A stretch of DNA of 60,810 nucleotides from Gilliamella mensalis (GTDB lineage Bacteria > Pseudomonadota > Gammaproteobacteria > Enterobacterales > Orbaceae). This document shows, in pieces, positions 59,267 to 60,810 of this stretch (its first letter is position 1; each line of letters opens with the position of its first letter). The position numbers were made by a program, and so were the translations under genes. The notes beneath the pieces were generated by a model. It was not told the origin of the DNA. It did not search any database and saw only the letters and a program-made list of their open reading frames with translations. The stretch is taken from NCBI RefSeq assembly GCF_900103085.1, contig NZ_FMWR01000018.1, positions 1 through 60,810 of the forward strand, written 5' to 3'.

Positions 59267-60169
59267 ATGAACAATTATTATCAACAAATCGCATTATTAG
59301 AATTAAAACTCAATAATGACTCCAATCAATGCTTACCTGCACAATTAGCAACCCAAGCATTAATTAAAGAAATTTGCCTATCACCTAAGCCCGGATTAGT
59401 TGACATGAATAACAGTGGTGCCCACCGCGACATGAATTTTCAAACCTTTGTCCACAGCATCAGCGCTATTAGCAACTGGTTTGAACGTTTTTATCAATAT
59501 GGCAAAGCATCCGCTTTACACGATAACAAACTATTTTTAGCAGGAATTAGACCGATTGGTATTGAGTGTGAACAAGCCATGTTCCAAGCCACCAACCAAG
59601 TCAACACCCATAAAGGCGGCATATTTGCTTTTGGATTGCTATTGGGTGCAATTGGACGATTAGAACAACTTGGCTTACCCACCCATGCACAAAGCATCTG
59701 TGACCTAGTTTCAGCCATTTGCCAAGGTATAGTTCAAAGAGAACTACAGCAAAATAACCAAACTAATTCAATAGGCGAAAAGCTATTTAAACGTCATCAC
59801 TTATCTGGCGCACGTGGCGAAGCAGAATCAGGTTATGCAACAGTTCGAAACATTTCACTTCCTATCTATCAAGAAATGCAAAACAGTGGCTATGATGAAG
59901 AAACTTGCTTATTACAGGCGATGTTATATTTACTTGCTTTTAATCAAGATACTAATTTGGTTTCACGAGGCGGCCTTGATGGCTTGGCTTTTGTGCAAGA
60001 ACAAGCCAAGAAACTGATTAAACAAGGTGGCGTTACACATCCCGATGGTCGGCACAATCTATATCAACTTGACACCGAATTAATAAAACGCAATTTAAGC
60101 CCCGGTGGTTCGGCCGATTTAATTGCGATTACTTGGTTTTTGTCTCAGTATAACAAATCAACTTTTTGA
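59267..60169 (+). CDS. citG: Triphosphoribosyl-dephospho-CoA synthase (CitG-like)
   Basis: The 300-residue protein belongs to the CitG/MdcB family, which makes the precursor of the prosthetic group of citrate lyase or malonate decarboxylase. Signature stretches are SPKPGLVDMNNSGAHRDMN near residue 43, NTHKGGIFAFGLLLGAIG near residue 111, GARGEAESGY near residue 182 and SRGGLDGL near residue 233. No citrate lyase or malonate decarboxylase gene is in the window, so which enzyme it serves cannot be decided. Confidence 0.88.
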   Translation: MNNYYQQIALLELKLNNDSNQCLPAQLATQALIKEICLSPKPGLVDMNNSGAHRDMNFQTFVHSISAISNWFERFYQYGKASALHDNKLFLAGIRPIGIECEQAMFQATNQVNTHKGGIFAFGLLLGAIGRLEQLGLPTHAQSICDLVSAICQGIVQRELQQNNQTNSIGEKLFKRHHLSGARGEAESGYATVRNISLPIYQEMQNSGYDEETCLLQAMLYLLAFNQDTNLVSRGGLDGLAFVQEQAKKLIKQGGVTHPDGRHNLYQLDTELIKRNLSPGGSADLIAITWFLSQYNKSTF

Positions 60170-60229
60170 AAAATTAATTACCAGGTCTTCACCATCAAAT
60201 TTTTATTCAATAATATATTGAACAATATA

Positions 60230-60396
60230 GATTAATTAAAAAATCATAAAATTTCTTCCGATAATAGTTTATACTCTGTTCAAATTATCACTTATACTTA
60301 AAACAATAATAATATGAATAACAAATGTGCAAATTACATAACTAAAAAGACCATGCACAGATTTTAGGGAAAATTAGGAGAACAATATGGAAAACA
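60230..60396 (+). repeat. Right copy of the ~165-nt gene-start/upstream block (inverted match to 1-165)
   Basis: It aligns along its length to the reverse complement of bases 1-165. The conserved islands are 60262-60278 (17 nt, with TATACT), 60336-60348 (13 nt) and 60376-60396 (21 nt over AGGAG, spacer, ATG and codons 2-3). The TATACT could be the -10 of a shared promoter about 115 nt before the start codon. Confidence 0.75.
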
Positions 60397-60810
60397 GGCT
60401 TAATGACCTAATCGGTCAATTAGGTGAAGCACACTATCAGGTGGTATTATCCTCACTAGCTAGGCTCGCACTGGATCATAACTATGCCATTTTTCGACAT
60501 CAAAGTGAGGTCAATATCAAATATTTTTGGTCAAAGCGCTCTATTTGTGTTTATATTGTCAATGACCTTAAACTATCGATATTGGCAAAACAGCTAATTA
60601 ATATTGGTAATAACATCGCTAAAATATTACATCAACCTTATTATCCTTTCTTTGAACCGTTTCACATGCAATTTTTGTACGAAGTTACTACCAACCAAGA
60701 CACCGCATGGCTAAAATCGCAATTTGCCCAAATTGAAAACTATTATTATCCGTCGATTTATGCTGGGAAATTTATCCGTTTCACCATCAATATTAACCTT
60801 GAAAGCCCAT
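60387..60810 (+). CDS. Unknown protein running off the right edge (partial)
   Basis: An open frame starts at ATG 60387 after a good AGGAG ribosome binding site and stays open for 141 codons to the window end. It begins MENRLNDLIGQLGEAHYQVV and has no signal peptide or membrane segment. The composition is that of a soluble mixed alpha/beta protein (LSSLARLALDHNYAIF, LAKQLINIGNNIAKIL, FHMQFLYEVTT). I do not recognise the family. Its start region and upstream sequence are duplicated in inverted orientation at the left window edge. Confidence 0.75.
   Translation, partial: MENRLNDLIGQLGEAHYQVVLSSLARLALDHNYAIFRHQSEVNIKYFWSKRSICVYIVNDLKLSILAKQLINIGNNIAKILHQPYYPFFEPFHMQFLYEVTTNQDTAWLKSQFAQIENYYYPSIYAGKFIRFTININLESP

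Noticed and set aside
1-60810. tRNA, rRNA or prophage attachment sites
   Set aside because: I looked for T-loop signatures such as GGTTCGAATC and for integrase genes and found neither. Apart from the transposase remnant no mobile gene is visible.

Overview
The window is a piece of an AT-rich gammaproteobacterial chromosome. Protein sequences and gene order both resemble Enterobacterales and Pasteurellales. Low GC, trimmed versions of enteric operons and OmpF-type porins make a member of the Orbales (Gilliamella/Frischella/Orbus-like) my best guess. That placement is inferred from the sequence alone. Nearly everything is core chromosome. I see no prophage, CRISPR array, rRNA or tRNA.

Layout. 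1-727: start of an unknown gene leaving the left edge, plus a dead transposase fragment. 728-2803: LtaS-like sulfatase-fold membrane enzyme and a LysE/RhtB exporter. 3005-10310: kdsD, then aroK-damX-dam-rpe-gph-trpS (the enteric dam cluster, without aroB), then trkA. 10356-12756: TPP riboswitch and a thiMED salvage operon. 12926-16311: small secreted and lipoprotein genes, a metallochaperone-like protein and an AI-2E family permease. 16667-21834: mnmE, tag, an MFS transporter and gor. 22142-31581: a minus-strand block reading ribE-nusB-(SpoU-family protein)-(nadR-like)-ubiE-ubiB-tatABC-hldE and two coupled lipoproteins. 31976-34983: gmhA-yafJ against mgsA-mdtH. 35118-43537: two OmpF-type porins, asnS, pncB and pepN, the same order as the E. 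coli ompF-asnS-pncB-pepN region but with the porin doubled. 43667-46892: rhodanese, metQ and a divergent metNI. 47184-50660: mlaFEDCB-ibaG. 50756-60169: prlC-rsmJ, rsuA-bcr-gamma carbonic anhydrase, ftsK and citG. 60387-end: start of an unknown gene.

How the genes work together. Envelope building dominates: KdsD (Kdo precursor), GmhA and HldE (heptose), Mla (lipid asymmetry), porins, Tat export, lipoproteins and DamX/FtsK (division). Cofactor genes cover thiamine salvage, riboflavin, ubiquinone and NAD salvage (pncB and a nadR-like gene).

Main points for a second look. (1) The two window edges carry the starts of what look like paralogous genes in opposite orientation, with about 165 nt of shared upstream sequence. 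(2) A roughly 42-nt intergenic repeat occurs at least five times. (3) The NadR-like protein keeps the adenylyltransferase motifs but has lost the P-loop of its nicotinamide riboside kinase half. (4) A YfiF-like SpoU protein has lost the key residues of its cofactor-binding motif. (5) The second porin has Gln in place of the eyelet Glu. (6) aroB and ubiJ are missing from otherwise conserved clusters. (7) A hexanucleotide repeat lies in the ftsK linker.
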